Assembly (NCBI RefSeq): GCF_022637415.1
Contig: NZ_CP093340.1
Location: 310,001 to 374,000 of the forward strand
Source of the DNA: Luteimonas sp. S4-F44
Lineage (GTDB): Bacteria; Pseudomonadota; Gammaproteobacteria; Xanthomonadales; Xanthomonadaceae
Reading direction: 5' to 3'
DNA length: 64,000 nucleotides
Shown here: positions 8,060-16,346 of the stretch, in pieces
Layout of the letters: each line of letters begins with the position of its first letter
How positions within the stretch are numbered: position 1 is the stretch's first letter
Notes under the pieces: generated by a model
What the model saw: only the letters and a program-made list of their open reading frames with translations
Database searches by the model: none
Told to the model about the DNA's origin: nothing
Program-made: the position numbers and the translations under genes

Positions 8060-9366
8060 CAGTGCATCGCGCTCGGACGCGGCGTCGGCGTACCGGCGGG
8101 CGCGAGCGCATCGCCCCGCACCCGCGAACCGCGCAGCCCGTACCAGATGATGTAGACGTAGCAGACCAGCGGGATGACGAACGACAGCTGGATGCCGACG
8201 CGGTCGGCTAGTGCGCCCTGCGCCAGCGGAATCAACGCGCCGCCGACGATCGCCATCACCAGCAGGCTCGACGCCTTGCTGGTCAGCGTGCCCAGGCGCT
8301 CGATCGCGGTGGTGAAGATGGTCGGGAACATGATCGAGTTGAACAGCCCGACCGCCAGCGCGCTCCACATCGCGATGCTGCCGCTGCTGGTCATCGTCAC
8401 CGTCAGCAGCACGCACACCATGACCGCGGCGAATGCGAGCAGCCGGCGGGCGTCGATCTTGGTCATCAGCGCCGCACCGATGAAACGGCCGACCATCGCG
8501 CCGCCCCAGTAGAACGCCAGGAAGCGTGAGGCCGCCGCTTCGCTCAGCCCGCCGATTGCGGGCTCGGCCATGTAGTTGATCAGGAAGCTGCCGATCGCGA
8601 CCTCCGCGCCGACGTACATGAAGATGCCGAGCACGCCCCAGCGCAGGTGCGGGTGGGCCAGCGCTTCACGGAACGTATGCGGGTCACGGGTCGATGCGCC
8701 TTCGGCACGCAGAGAGGGAATCCGCATCGTCACCACGAACACCGCCAGCAACAGCAGGCCGCCGGCCAGCATCAGATAGGGCAGCTCGACCGAGCGCGCC
8801 TCCGAGGCGCGGTAGGCGATCTGGTCGGCCATCGGCATTGCCGCGATCTGGTCCGCCCCGAGCACTGTGCCGGCCAGGATCAGCGGCCCGATGAAGTACG
8901 GGAACGCGGTCGTGCCGAACGAGTTCAGCGCCTGGGCGAAGGTGAGCCGGCTGTGCGAGGACTCGGGCGGGCCCAGGAGCGCGATGTAGGGGTTGGCGGA
9001 GACCTGCAGCAGCGTGATGCCCGAGGCCAGCACGAACAACGCAGTCAGGAACAGGCCGTAGGACGGCAGGCGGGCGGCCGGGAAGAACAGCGCCGCGCCG
9101 GCCGCGGCCACCATCAGGCCGACGACGATGCTGGCCTTGTAGCCGATGCGCGAGACCACCGTACCGGCGGGAATCGACATCAGGAAGTACGCGCCGAAGA
9201 ACGTGAACTGGATCAGCAGCGTCTGCACGTAGTTCATCGAGAACACGGCTTTGAGATGCGGAATCAGCACGTCGTTGAGGCTGGTCAGGCCGCCCCAGGT
9301 CAGAAAGATCAGGCTCACCACCGCGATTGCGGCGGAATTGGACATCGTGGAACGGGATGTGCTCAT
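8059..9366 (-). CDS. FucP/GluP-type MFS sugar:H+ symporter
   Basis: Predicted 435-residue inner-membrane transporter of the major facilitator superfamily with about 12 hydrophobic segments. Features of the fucose/glucose/galactose symporter subfamily are the N-terminal FLTWGGLTSLNDVLIPHLK, the LMSIPAG stretch, LQVSANPYIALLG and ALNSFGT. It is first in the operon transporter-fructokinase-isomerase, so it most likely imports the sugar these enzymes use, namely mannose. GGAG lies a few bases upstream of the ATG. No classical operator like those at the TonB receptors is seen upstream. Confidence 0.9.
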   Translation of the reverse strand: MSTSRSTMSNSAAIAVVSLIFLTWGGLTSLNDVLIPHLKAVFSMNYVQTLLIQFTFFGAYFLMSIPAGTVVSRIGYKASIVVGLMVAAAGAALFFPAARLPSYGLFLTALFVLASGITLLQVSANPYIALLGPPESSHSRLTFAQALNSFGTTAFPYFIGPLILAGTVLGADQIAAMPMADQIAYRASEARSVELPYLMLAGGLLLLAVFVVTMRIPSLRAEGASTRDPHTFREALAHPHLRWGVLGIFMYVGAEVAIGSFLINYMAEPAIGGLSEAAASRFLAFYWGGAMVGRFIGAALMTKIDARRLLAFAAVMVCVLLTVTMTSSGSIAMWSALAVGLFNSIMFPTIFTTAIERLGTLTSKASSLLVMAIVGGALIPLAQGALADRVGIQLSFVIPLVCYVYIIWYGLRGSRVRGDALAPAGTPTPRPSAMH

Positions 9367-9500
9367 GCGTCGGCTCCGGTGGCCTGCGTCGGGACGTTGG
9401 AAAAGGAACGGCGGGTGCGCACGCGCACTCTCGTGCGGGCGATGGGGGAGGCGGTGGTTTCGGACGGCATCGCACGCCGCAAGCCCGACAGAATCGTCCC

Positions 9501-9615
9501 TTGAACCGATTGAAGGTCGGACATGGTGACGCTGACGAAGTCAGGCGGCATCTTGCAATGCAGCATGCGGAAAACGGCCCCAGGTGCTAGGGTCGGCCGA
9601 ATTGAATCGATACAA
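9501..9615. promoter_or_regulatory. Candidate second operator type between the transporter operon and the GH92 gene
   Basis: The divergent intergenic region has TTGAATCGATACAA at 9602-9615, a palindrome with one mismatched pair, just upstream of the GH92 ribosome binding site. A weaker relative, TTGAACCGATTGAA, lies at 9501-9514. They share a TT-AA-CG-TT-AA frame but differ from the TGACA-N4-TGTCA sites at the receptors. They may be sites of another LacI-type regulator. The evidence is only the symmetry and position. Confidence 0.35.
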
Positions 9616-9626
9616 ATGAGGGCGCG

Positions 9627-11975
9627 ATGGCCAGGCTGGGGGCAGCGATGACGGTGGCGATGGGCGCGTTGTTGGGGGCGGGGGTGGCGCTGGCCGATCC
9701 GGGCACGGTGGGCGACAAGGCCTACGGCTCGGTCGATCCGTTCATCGGCACCGGCGGCGAGGGCCATACCTATCCCGGCGCGACGGTGCCCTTCGGCATG
9801 GTCCAGCTCAGCCCCGACACGCGCATCCAGCCGCGCGAGAAGGGGTACGACTGGGCCGCGGGCTACCGCTACGACGACACCAGCATCGTCGGCTTCTCGC
9901 ACACGCATTTCTCCGGCACCGGCCACTCCGACCTCGGCGACGTGCTGCTGATGCCCACGACCGGGCCCGAACGGCTCGAACGCGGCGACCCCGATCGTCC
10001 CGGCAGCGGCTATACCTCGCGCTTCCGCCACGACGACGAGGTGGCACACCCCGGCTACTACGCGGTCACGCTCGACGATTACCGCGTGCGCGCCGAACTG
10101 ACCGCCAGCGCCCGCGCCGGCGTGCATCGCTACACCTTCCCGGCGGGCGAGGACGCGCGCGTGCTGCTGGACCTGCGCACGTCGATGTACGAGTACCCCG
10201 GCAAGATCCTGTGGTCGCGGCTGCGGCGCATGCCCGACGGCACGATCACCGGCTTTCGCGAGACCCGGGGCTGGGCGCCGGGCCGGCAGCTGTACTTCGC
10301 GATGCGCTTCTCGCGGCCGCTGCAGGGCCATGCCTTCCACAACACCGAGACCGACATCCTCTACAAGGGCTTCGCGCCGCCGGCCGATCGCAGCCCGGGC
10401 GAACGCGCGCAGATCGAGGGCCGGCAACTGGTCGGGACCTTCGACTTCGGCAAGCTCGACGCGCCGTTGGTGGTCAAGGTCGCGATCTCGTCGGTCGACG
10501 AGGCCGGCGCGATCGCCAATCTCGAGGCCGAGGTGCCGGACTTCGACTTCGACCGCGTGCACGCCGAGGCCAGGGCGCAGTGGACGCAGGCACTGTCGGT
10601 GCTCGACATCGATGCGCCCGAGCACGACCGCCGCAGCGCCTACACTGCGCTCTACCACACGCTGCTGGGCCCGACCCTGTTCATGGACGTCGACGGGCGC
10701 TATCGCGGCCCTGACCAGGCGGTCCATACCGCCGAAGGCTTCGCCCACTACTCGACGTTCTCGCTGTGGGACACCTACCGTGCGCTGCATCCGCTGCTGA
10801 CGATCGTGCAGCCCGAGAAGCGCAACGCCGATTTCATCGACTCGCTGCTCGCGCACCGTCGCCACAGCCCGTACGGAATCCTGCCGGTGTGGTCGTTCCA
10901 CGGCCAGGAGACCTGGACGATGATCGGCTACCACGCGGTGCCGGTGATCGCCGACGCATATCTGAAGGGCATCCGCGGCTTCGATGCCGACGCCGCGCTC
11001 GAGGCGATGACCGCCAGCGCGTCCTACGGCCCCTACGACGGACTGCGCCAGTACATGGAACTGGGCTGGGTGCCGATCGACGAGGAGGGTGAAGCTGCCT
11101 CGAAGACCCTGGAGTACGCCTATGGCGACTGGACGATCGCGCGCATGGCCCAGGCGATGGGGCGCGAGGACGTCGCCCGTGACTTCACGCGCCGCGCCGG
11201 GAACTGGCGCAACGCTTTCGACCCTGCGACCGGTTTCATGCGCGCGCGCAACCGCGACGGCAGCTTCCGTGTCCCGTTCGACCCGACCGCCAGCGGCTAC
11301 GGCACCGACTACACCGAAGGCAACGCCTGGCAGTACTCCTGGTACGTGCCGCACGACGTCGCCGGTCTGGCGGCCGCCCACGGTGGGGCCGACGCGCTGC
11401 TGGACAAGCTGGACGCGGTGTTCGAGGCGGATGTCGACCCGGCGATCTTCGAGCACATGGAGGACATCACCGGGTTGATCGGCTGGTACGCGCACGGTAA
11501 CGAGCCCAGCCACCATGTGGCCTATCTCTATGCATATGCCGGTCAGCCCTGGCGCACCCAGGCGCGCCTGGGGACGATCATGGCGAGCCAGTACGCCGAC
11601 CGACCCGATGGCCTGGCGGGCAACGACGACCTGGGCCAGATGTCGGCCTGGTACCTGTTCACCGCGCTGGGTTTCTACCCGGTCGCGCCGGGCAGCGGCG
11701 AATACGTGATCGGCCGGCCGTTCCTGCCGCGCGCCGCGCTCGACCTGCCCAACGGCAAGCGCTTCACCATCGTCGCCGACGGCCTGGCGGAGGGCCACGG
11801 TTACATCGGCGCGGCGACGCTCAACGGCCAGCCGCTGCGACGCGCATTCCTGCGTCACGACGAGATCCTGGCCGGCGGCGAGCTGCGCTTCACCATGCAG
11901 GCCACGCCCAATCGTGATTGGCCGGGCGCGGACGCCGAGGCGCCGTACTCGATGAGCACCGCGCCGGCACGCTGA
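9627..11975 (+). CDS. GH92 family alpha-mannosidase, secreted
   Basis: Predicted 782-residue glycoside hydrolase of family 92, a calcium-dependent inverting exo-alpha-mannosidase. A signal peptide of about 23 residues (cut near GVALA-D) sends it to the periplasm or surface. The family N-terminal signature [18 protein letters not shown] follows at about residues 36-53, with [17 protein letters not shown] soon after. The C-terminal catalytic region has [12 protein letters not shown] (near 625, with the acid Glu) and [12 protein letters not shown] (near 664, with the catalytic Asp region). The ATG at 9627 has GAGGG five bases upstream. It should release mannose for the divergent transporter-kinase-isomerase operon. 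The linkage specificity (1,2, 1,3, 1,4 or 1,6) cannot be read by eye. Confidence 0.94.
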   Translation: MARLGAAMTVAMGALLGAGVALADPGTVGDKAYGSVDPFIGTGGEGHTYPGATVPFGMVQLSPDTRIQPREKGYDWAAGYRYDDTSIVGFSHTHFSGTGHSDLGDVLLMPTTGPERLERGDPDRPGSGYTSRFRHDDEVAHPGYYAVTLDDYRVRAELTASARAGVHRYTFPAGEDARVLLDLRTSMYEYPGKILWSRLRRMPDGTITGFRETRGWAPGRQLYFAMRFSRPLQGHAFHNTETDILYKGFAPPADRSPGERAQIEGRQLVGTFDFGKLDAPLVVKVAISSVDEAGAIANLEAEVPDFDFDRVHAEARAQWTQALSVLDIDAPEHDRRSAYTALYHTLLGPTLFMDVDGRYRGPDQAVHTAEGFAHYSTFSLWDTYRALHPLLTIVQPEKRNADFIDSLLAHRRHSPYGILPVWSFHGQETWTMIGYHAVPVIADAYLKGIRGFDADAALEAMTASASYGPYDGLRQYMELGWVPIDEEGEAASKTLEYAYGDWTIARMAQAMGREDVARDFTRRAGNWRNAFDPATGFMRARNRDGSFRVPFDPTASGYGTDYTEGNAWQYSWYVPHDVAGLAAAHGGADALLDKLDAVFEADVDPAIFEHMEDITGLIGWYAHGNEPSHHVAYLYAYAGQPWRTQARLGTIMASQYADRPDGLAGNDDLGQMSAWYLFTALGFYPVAPGSGEYVIGRPFLPRAALDLPNGKRFTIVADGLAEGHGYIGAATLNGQPLRRAFLRHDEILAGGELRFTMQATPNRDWPGADAEAPYSMSTAPAR

Positions 11976-12357
11976 GCCGGCCCCGGTCTTCCCGTGCGGC
12001 CGCGCCGTGCACGCGCGGCCGCACGCTGTCGCGGCGCGTCGGCGACGGCCGTCTCGCTCGGCATCCTCGATCCTCCCAGATCCGGAACACGCGGCGTCTG
12101 ATGGCGCCGCCCGGTCCTTGTACGAGGGCATGACAACGCTGTCAACGTGCGTCAGCGGTCGATGCGTCGCCGGAATCGCTGCGCGGGCGTGCCCAAATGG
12201 GGGCTGTGCGCCGGGGCGGATGGGCCTGAGACTGCGCGACCAGGCGGGAGCGACGTCTCGGCACGCAGCTGACGCGCGCCCATCGGTCTGCGCGGCCGAC
12301 GATTGGCAAAGTCACGGGCCCTCGCTACGCTCCGCGCACCCCCCGCAGGCTCCCCCC
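11976..12357. other. Intergenic region with an orphan promoter-operator
   Basis: This 382-bp stretch between the GH92 stop and the yqhA-like start holds no convincing gene. Its one clear structure is the operator and promoter at 12117-12145 facing left. A GGGAGG-ATG (ATG at 12064) that could open a 69-codon minus-strand frame ending at 11855 overlaps the GH92 3' end. The predicted peptide is rich in Arg, Ala and Pro and resembles no family I know. Confidence 0.5.
12117..12145 (-). promoter_or_regulatory. Orphan promoter with LacI-type operator
   Basis: Minus-strand TTGACA (12140-12145), 17-base spacer, TACAAG (12117-12122). The palindrome TGACAACGCTGTCA at 12131-12144 covers the -35 box and is the exact reverse complement of the operator of the first TonB receptor. 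The geometry is the same as at both receptor promoters, but no receptor follows; the reading direction is toward the GH92 3' end. Confidence 0.6.
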
Positions 12358-13008
12358 ATGTCGACCCCGCTGTCCGCGCCGCCGCGCCTCAACCCGCTGT
12401 CCTACGTCATCTTCGGCTCGCGCTGGCTGCAGCTGCCGCTGTACCTGGGTCTGATCGTTGCCCAGTGCGTCTACGTCTTCCTGTTCGTCAAAGAGCTCTG
12501 GCACCTGGTCCACGGCGCCAACACGCTGACCGAGCAGGGGATCATGCTGCTGGTGCTGGGCCTGATCGACGTGGTGATGATCTCCAACCTGCTGGTGATG
12601 GTGATCGTCGGCGGCTACGAGACCTTCGTCTCGCGCCTGGGCCTGCAGGGCCATCCCGACCAGCCCGAGTGGCTGAGCCACGTCAACGCCAGTGTGCTCA
12701 AGGTCAAGCTGGCGATGGCGATCATCGGCATCTCGTCGATCCATCTGCTCAAGACCTTCATCGCTGCCGGCGAAGTCGGCCTGCCGGTGTGCGGCACCGC
12801 CGACGCGATCGCCGCGGCCGCCGCCCACGCCCAGGCGATCGCCGGCGGGCTGTCGCTCGCCGCACCCGCCTGCACCAAGGTCACCACTGCCGGCGTCATG
12901 TGGCAGACGATCATCCATGGCGGCTTCATCCTCTCGGCGATCGGCATCGCCTACACCGACAAGCTGATGACCGGCAGCAGCGCCCGCCGCGAACACGCCG
13001 CCCACTGA
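12358..13008 (+). CDS. YqhA/UPF0114 (TIGR00645) family inner-membrane protein
   Basis: Predicted 216-residue integral membrane protein of unknown function. Hydrophobic segments are visible around residues 20-45 ([19 protein letters not shown]), 60-85 ([20 protein letters not shown]), 115-135 ([19 protein letters not shown]) and near 185-205. The motifs [20 protein letters not shown] and [10 protein letters not shown] mark the UPF0114 family. It has an Ala-rich insertion near residues 140-170 that E. coli YqhA lacks. It is probably monocistronic, and a REP-like inverted repeat begins just after its stop. It is unrelated to the mannose locus by content. Confidence 0.85.
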   Translation: MSTPLSAPPRLNPLSYVIFGSRWLQLPLYLGLIVAQCVYVFLFVKELWHLVHGANTLTEQGIMLLVLGLIDVVMISNLLVMVIVGGYETFVSRLGLQGHPDQPEWLSHVNASVLKVKLAMAIIGISSIHLLKTFIAAGEVGLPVCGTADAIAAAAAHAQAIAGGLSLAAPACTKVTTAGVMWQTIIHGGFILSAIGIAYTDKLMTGSSARREHAAH

Positions 13009-13009
13009 C

Positions 13010-13123
13010 CCAAAAACCGGGGTCAGAGTCGATTTCGCGATCGGGCTGACTCCGGCTTCGAGCCCTTGAAGAACGACCTCGTTCCGGCCGCGACGATAAA
13101 TCGACTCTGACCCCGGTTTTGGG
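13010..13123. repeat. REP-like long inverted repeat, copy 1
   Basis: The left arm (13015-13035, AACCGGGGTCAGAGTCGATTT) and right arm (13098-13118) are exact reverse complements, with poly-A and poly-T edges and about 62 bases between. The same sequence core recurs at 23111-23171. Motifs of this kind (CCGGGGTCAGAGT) are known as REP elements linked to RAYT tyrosine transposases in Gammaproteobacteria. The copy lies between yqhA and uvrD and could act as a terminator for the first. Confidence 0.8.
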
Positions 13124-13130
13124 AGGGGCG

Positions 13131-13142
13131 TAGAATGCGGGG
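13131..13142 (+). promoter_or_regulatory. Probable -10 box of a leaderless uvrD transcript
   Basis: TAGAAT at 13131-13136 ends six bases before the ATG at 13143. No Shine-Dalgarno sequence fits in the gap. The polA gene has the same box at the same distance, so transcription probably starts at or next to the A of the ATG. Confidence 0.5.
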
Positions 13143-15323
13143 ATGGATGTCTCGCACCTGCTCGATGGGCTGAACGCAGCCCAGCGCCAAGCTGTCTCGG
13201 CGCCCGATTCGCACTATCTCGTTCTGGCCGGCGCCGGCAGCGGCAAGACCCGCGTGCTGACGCACCGGATCGCCTGGCTCAACGAGGTCGTCGGGGTGCC
13301 GGCGTACGGCGTGTTTGCTGTGACCTTCACCAACAAGGCCGCGGCCGAGATGCGGCATCGCGTCGACGCGCAGCTGCGCAACGGCGCGCGTGGCATGTGG
13401 ATCGGCACGTTCCATGGTCTTGCGCATCGTCTGCTGCGCCTGCATTGGCAGGACGCGAAGCTGCCCGAGGGCTTCCAGATTCTCGACAGCGACGACCAGC
13501 TGCGGCTGGTCAAGCGCGTGGTCCAGCAACTCGAGTTCGACGACGCGCGCTTTCCGCCGCGGCAGATCGCCTGGTGGATCAACGCGCAGAAGGACGAGGG
13601 CAAGCGGCCGCAGCACATCCAGGATGGTGGCGACGAATGGTCGGGCGTGATGCTCAAGGCCTATGCGCTGTACCAGGAGCGCTGCGACCGCGCCGGCCTG
13701 GTCGACTTCGCCGAGATTTTGCTGCGCGCGCACGAATTGCTGCGCGATACACCGGCGTTGCTCGCGCACTATCGCCAGCGCTTCGGCCATCTGCTGGTCG
13801 ATGAGTTCCAGGACACCAACGCGATCCAGTACGCGTTCGTGCGCGTGCTGGCCGGCGACACCGGCAAGGTGTTCATCGTCGGCGACGACGACCAGGCGAT
13901 CTACGGCTGGCGTGGTGCGAAGGTCGAGAACGTGCAGCGATTCCTGCGCGACTACCCGGGTGCGCAGACGATCCGGCTCGAGCAGAACTACCGCTCCAGC
14001 GCCAACATCCTGGGCGCCGCCAACGCGGTCATCGCGCACAACCCCGACCGGCTCGGCAAGCAGCTGTGGACCGACAGTGGCGAGGGCGATCCGATCGATC
14101 TGTACGCGGCCTACAACGAGATCGACGAGGCGCGCTACGTGGTCGAGCGCGCGTTGCAGTGGGTGCGCGACGGCGGCAGCCACGGCGACATCGCCGTGCT
14201 CTACCGCAGCAATGCGCAGTCGCGGGCGATGGAAGAGCAACTGGTCGCCGAGCAAGTGCCCTATCGCGTCTATGGCGGCGTGCGCTTTTTCGAGCGCGCC
14301 GAAATCAAGGACACGCTGGCCTACCTGCGGCTGATCGCCAACCGCGACGACGATGCCGCGTTCGAGCGTGCGGTCAACACGCCGCCGCGCGGCATCGGCG
14401 AGCGCACGCTCGACGAGGTGCGCCGGCAGGCGCGCGAACATGCGATCCCGTTGTGGGAATCGGCGCTGCGCTGCGCCCAGGGCGGCGGTCTGGCGGGCCG
14501 CGCGCGTAACGCGCTGGCCGGCTTCGCTCAACTGATCGATGCACTGGCCGGCGAGGTCGCTGAGCTGTCGCTCAAAGACAAGATCGATCATGTGCTCGCA
14601 CGCTCCAACTTGCGTGTGCACTACGCCAACGAGTCGAAGGGCAGCGCCGATTCGCGGGTCGAGAACTTAGACGAACTGGTCTCGGTGGCCTCGCGTTTCG
14701 TACGCGGCGACGACGAAGAGAGCGCCCAGCTCACCGAACTCGTTGCGTTCCTGGCCTATGCCGCGCTCGAAGCCGGCGAAGGCCAGGCGCAGGCCGGCGA
14801 GGACGGCGTGCAGCTGATGACACTCCACAGCGCCAAGGGCCTGGAGTTTCCGCTGGTATTCCTGGTGGGTCTAGAGGAAGGCTTGTTCCCGAGCGCCCGT
14901 ACCGCCGAGGAGAGCGGCCGGCTGGAGGAAGAACGCCGGCTTGCGTACGTGGGCATCACCCGCGCCCGGCAGAAGCTGGTGCTGACCTACGCCGAGGCGC
15001 GCCGCCTGCACGGCCAGGACATGTTCGGCGTGCCGTCGCGCTTCCTGCGCGAGATCCCGGCGGCGCTACTGCACGAGGTGCGGCCGAAGGTGCAGGCCAC
15101 GCGTGCGACGTTCCCACAGCGGCAGCGTCCCGACTACGGCCATGCCAGTCTGGCGCCGTCGGTCGGCGTGCGGCTGGGCCAGAGCGTGACGCATGCGAAG
15201 TTCGGCGCCGGCACCGTGACCGACATCGAAGGCGACGGCGCGCATGCACGCGTGCAGGTCAACTTCGACGAAGTCGGCAGCAAGTGGCTGGTGATGGCTT
15301 ACGCGAATCTGCAGCCGGCGTAG
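13143..15323 (+). CDS. uvrD: DNA helicase II UvrD
   Basis: Predicted 726-residue superfamily 1A 3'-5' DNA helicase for nucleotide excision and mismatch repair. Walker A AGAGSGKT lies at about residues 29-36, and Walker B VDEFQDTN near 219-226. Motif III reads VGDDDQAIYGWRGA, motif IV EQNYRSSANIL, motif V LMTLHSAKGLEF and motif VI VGITRARQKL. The C-terminal end (KFGAGTVTDIEG ... VNFDEVGSKWLVMAYANL) is the Tudor-like domain that binds RNA polymerase in UvrD/PcrA. Length matches the E. coli protein (720). It appears leaderless and lies just after a REP-like repeat. Confidence 0.97.
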   Translation: MDVSHLLDGLNAAQRQAVSAPDSHYLVLAGAGSGKTRVLTHRIAWLNEVVGVPAYGVFAVTFTNKAAAEMRHRVDAQLRNGARGMWIGTFHGLAHRLLRLHWQDAKLPEGFQILDSDDQLRLVKRVVQQLEFDDARFPPRQIAWWINAQKDEGKRPQHIQDGGDEWSGVMLKAYALYQERCDRAGLVDFAEILLRAHELLRDTPALLAHYRQRFGHLLVDEFQDTNAIQYAFVRVLAGDTGKVFIVGDDDQAIYGWRGAKVENVQRFLRDYPGAQTIRLEQNYRSSANILGAANAVIAHNPDRLGKQLWTDSGEGDPIDLYAAYNEIDEARYVVERALQWVRDGGSHGDIAVLYRSNAQSRAMEEQLVAEQVPYRVYGGVRFFERAEIKDTLAYLRLIANRDDDAAFERAVNTPPRGIGERTLDEVRRQAREHAIPLWESALRCAQGGGLAGRARNALAGFAQLIDALAGEVAELSLKDKIDHVLARSNLRVHYANESKGSADSRVENLDELVSVASRFVRGDDEESAQLTELVAFLAYAALEAGEGQAQAGEDGVQLMTLHSAKGLEFPLVFLVGLEEGLFPSARTAEESGRLEEERRLAYVGITRARQKLVLTYAEARRLHGQDMFGVPSRFLREIPAALLHEVRPKVQATRATFPQRQRPDYGHASLAPSVGVRLGQSVTHAKFGAGTVTDIEGDGAHARVQVNFDEVGSKWLVMAYANLQPA

Positions 15324-15425
15324 CGCACGGCGTCAGGCGGGTGGGATGCGACGTTCGGCCGCGCCAGCCCGGTCGGGCGACGGGGGTATATTCGAGGCGA
15401 CCCTCGTCATCCCCGGGAGCAGGCC

Positions 15426-15872
15426 ATGTATCGCAATATCCTTGTCGCCACCGATGGATCCGAACTCGCCGCGCGCGGTGTTGAGCACGCGGCCACGCTC
15501 GCCGCAGGGCTCGGGGCGTCGCTGACCATCGTCACGGTGTCGGAGCCCTGGAACACCGCCCTGACCGATCCCAGCGGATTGGTCGGTTTCGACGAATTCC
15601 TCAAGGACTACCGCGTCGCCGCTCAGGCCCATGCCGACGAGGTGCTCGCCGCCGCGAAGCAGGCCGCATCGCGGCATGGCGTCGAGGCCACGACGCTGTT
15701 CGTCGCCGAGCAGCCGCCGGCCGATGCCATCCTCGAGACCGCGCAGGCGCGCGGCATCGACGTGGTGGTGATGGCCTCCCACGGGCGGCGGGGGCTGGGC
15801 CGGCTGTTGCTCGGCAGCCAGACCCAGGCGGTCGTGGCGCGCAGCGAGCTGCCGGTGCTGATCGTGCGATGA
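15426..15872 (+). CDS. Universal stress protein, UspA family
   Basis: Predicted 148-residue cytosolic single-domain USP. The N-terminus MYRNILVATDGSELA is typical. The C-terminal G-2x-G-9x-G(S/T) nucleotide-binding motif is seen in SHGRRGLGRLLLGSQTQAVV, so it probably belongs to the ATP-binding subgroup. The last strand SELPVLIVR closes the fold. It stands alone between uvrD and a small minus-strand gene. A TATATT box at 15387-15392 may be its -10. Confidence 0.93.
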   Translation: MYRNILVATDGSELAARGVEHAATLAAGLGASLTIVTVSEPWNTALTDPSGLVGFDEFLKDYRVAAQAHADEVLAAAKQAASRHGVEATTLFVAEQPPADAILETAQARGIDVVVMASHGRRGLGRLLLGSQTQAVVARSELPVLIVR

Positions 15873-15916
15873 CCTGAGCCGCGGTGCCTGCGAGGGCAGT
15901 GCCGGCGGACGGGCCG

Positions 15917-16162
15917 CTAGTCGCGCAGCGCGAACCCCGGCGACTCGTTGAGCTGCCCGTCGCCTTCGACCACCAGCCAGCGCGCGCCGGCCTTTTCGAA
16001 TACGACCGGGACAGGCGCCCGGAACAGCGGGCGGCGCACGAAACGCAGTTCCCAGCCCAGTGCCTCGAGGGTCGCGATCGCGGCCGTCTGCTCGGGCGTC
16101 AGGCCCCGGCGCAGGGCGGCGGGGTCGGGCGGGGCCGGTCGACGGCGTTCGGATCGGCTCAT
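15917..16162 (-). CDS. Small conserved hypothetical protein
   Basis: Predicted 81-residue basic protein without signal or membrane segment. The C-terminal half (LGWELRFVRRPLFRAPVPVV ... WLVVEGDGQLNESPGF) looks like a folded small domain. Proteins with this pattern occur across Xanthomonadaceae as far as I recall. The N-terminal 25 residues are Arg/Pro-rich and may be disordered. No function is suggested by its neighbours, uspA (convergent) and the S46 peptidase (divergent). Confidence 0.6.
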   Translation of the reverse strand: MSRSERRRPAPPDPAALRRGLTPEQTAAIATLEALGWELRFVRRPLFRAPVPVVFEKAGARWLVVEGDGQLNESPGFALRD

Positions 16163-16346
16163 GCGGACTCTCGCTCGGGACGCGACGGATGCAGCGCGGC
16201 ATCCGCGCGTTGCATCGTACGTGAAGGCACCGAACCCGCAAACTTCGTGCTGTCCGTCACAACCTAGGGTCTCGCACCGCAGACACGGCAGCCTCTAGGC
16301 TGTGCGGGTCCGGCCCGCGCGGCCACCTCAACCCGGAGACTCGCCC

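Noticed and set aside
9363..12131. 922-codon minus-strand frame across the GH92 gene
   Set aside because: It is antisense to a clear GH92 enzyme, has no domain, and the codon pattern is a shadow.
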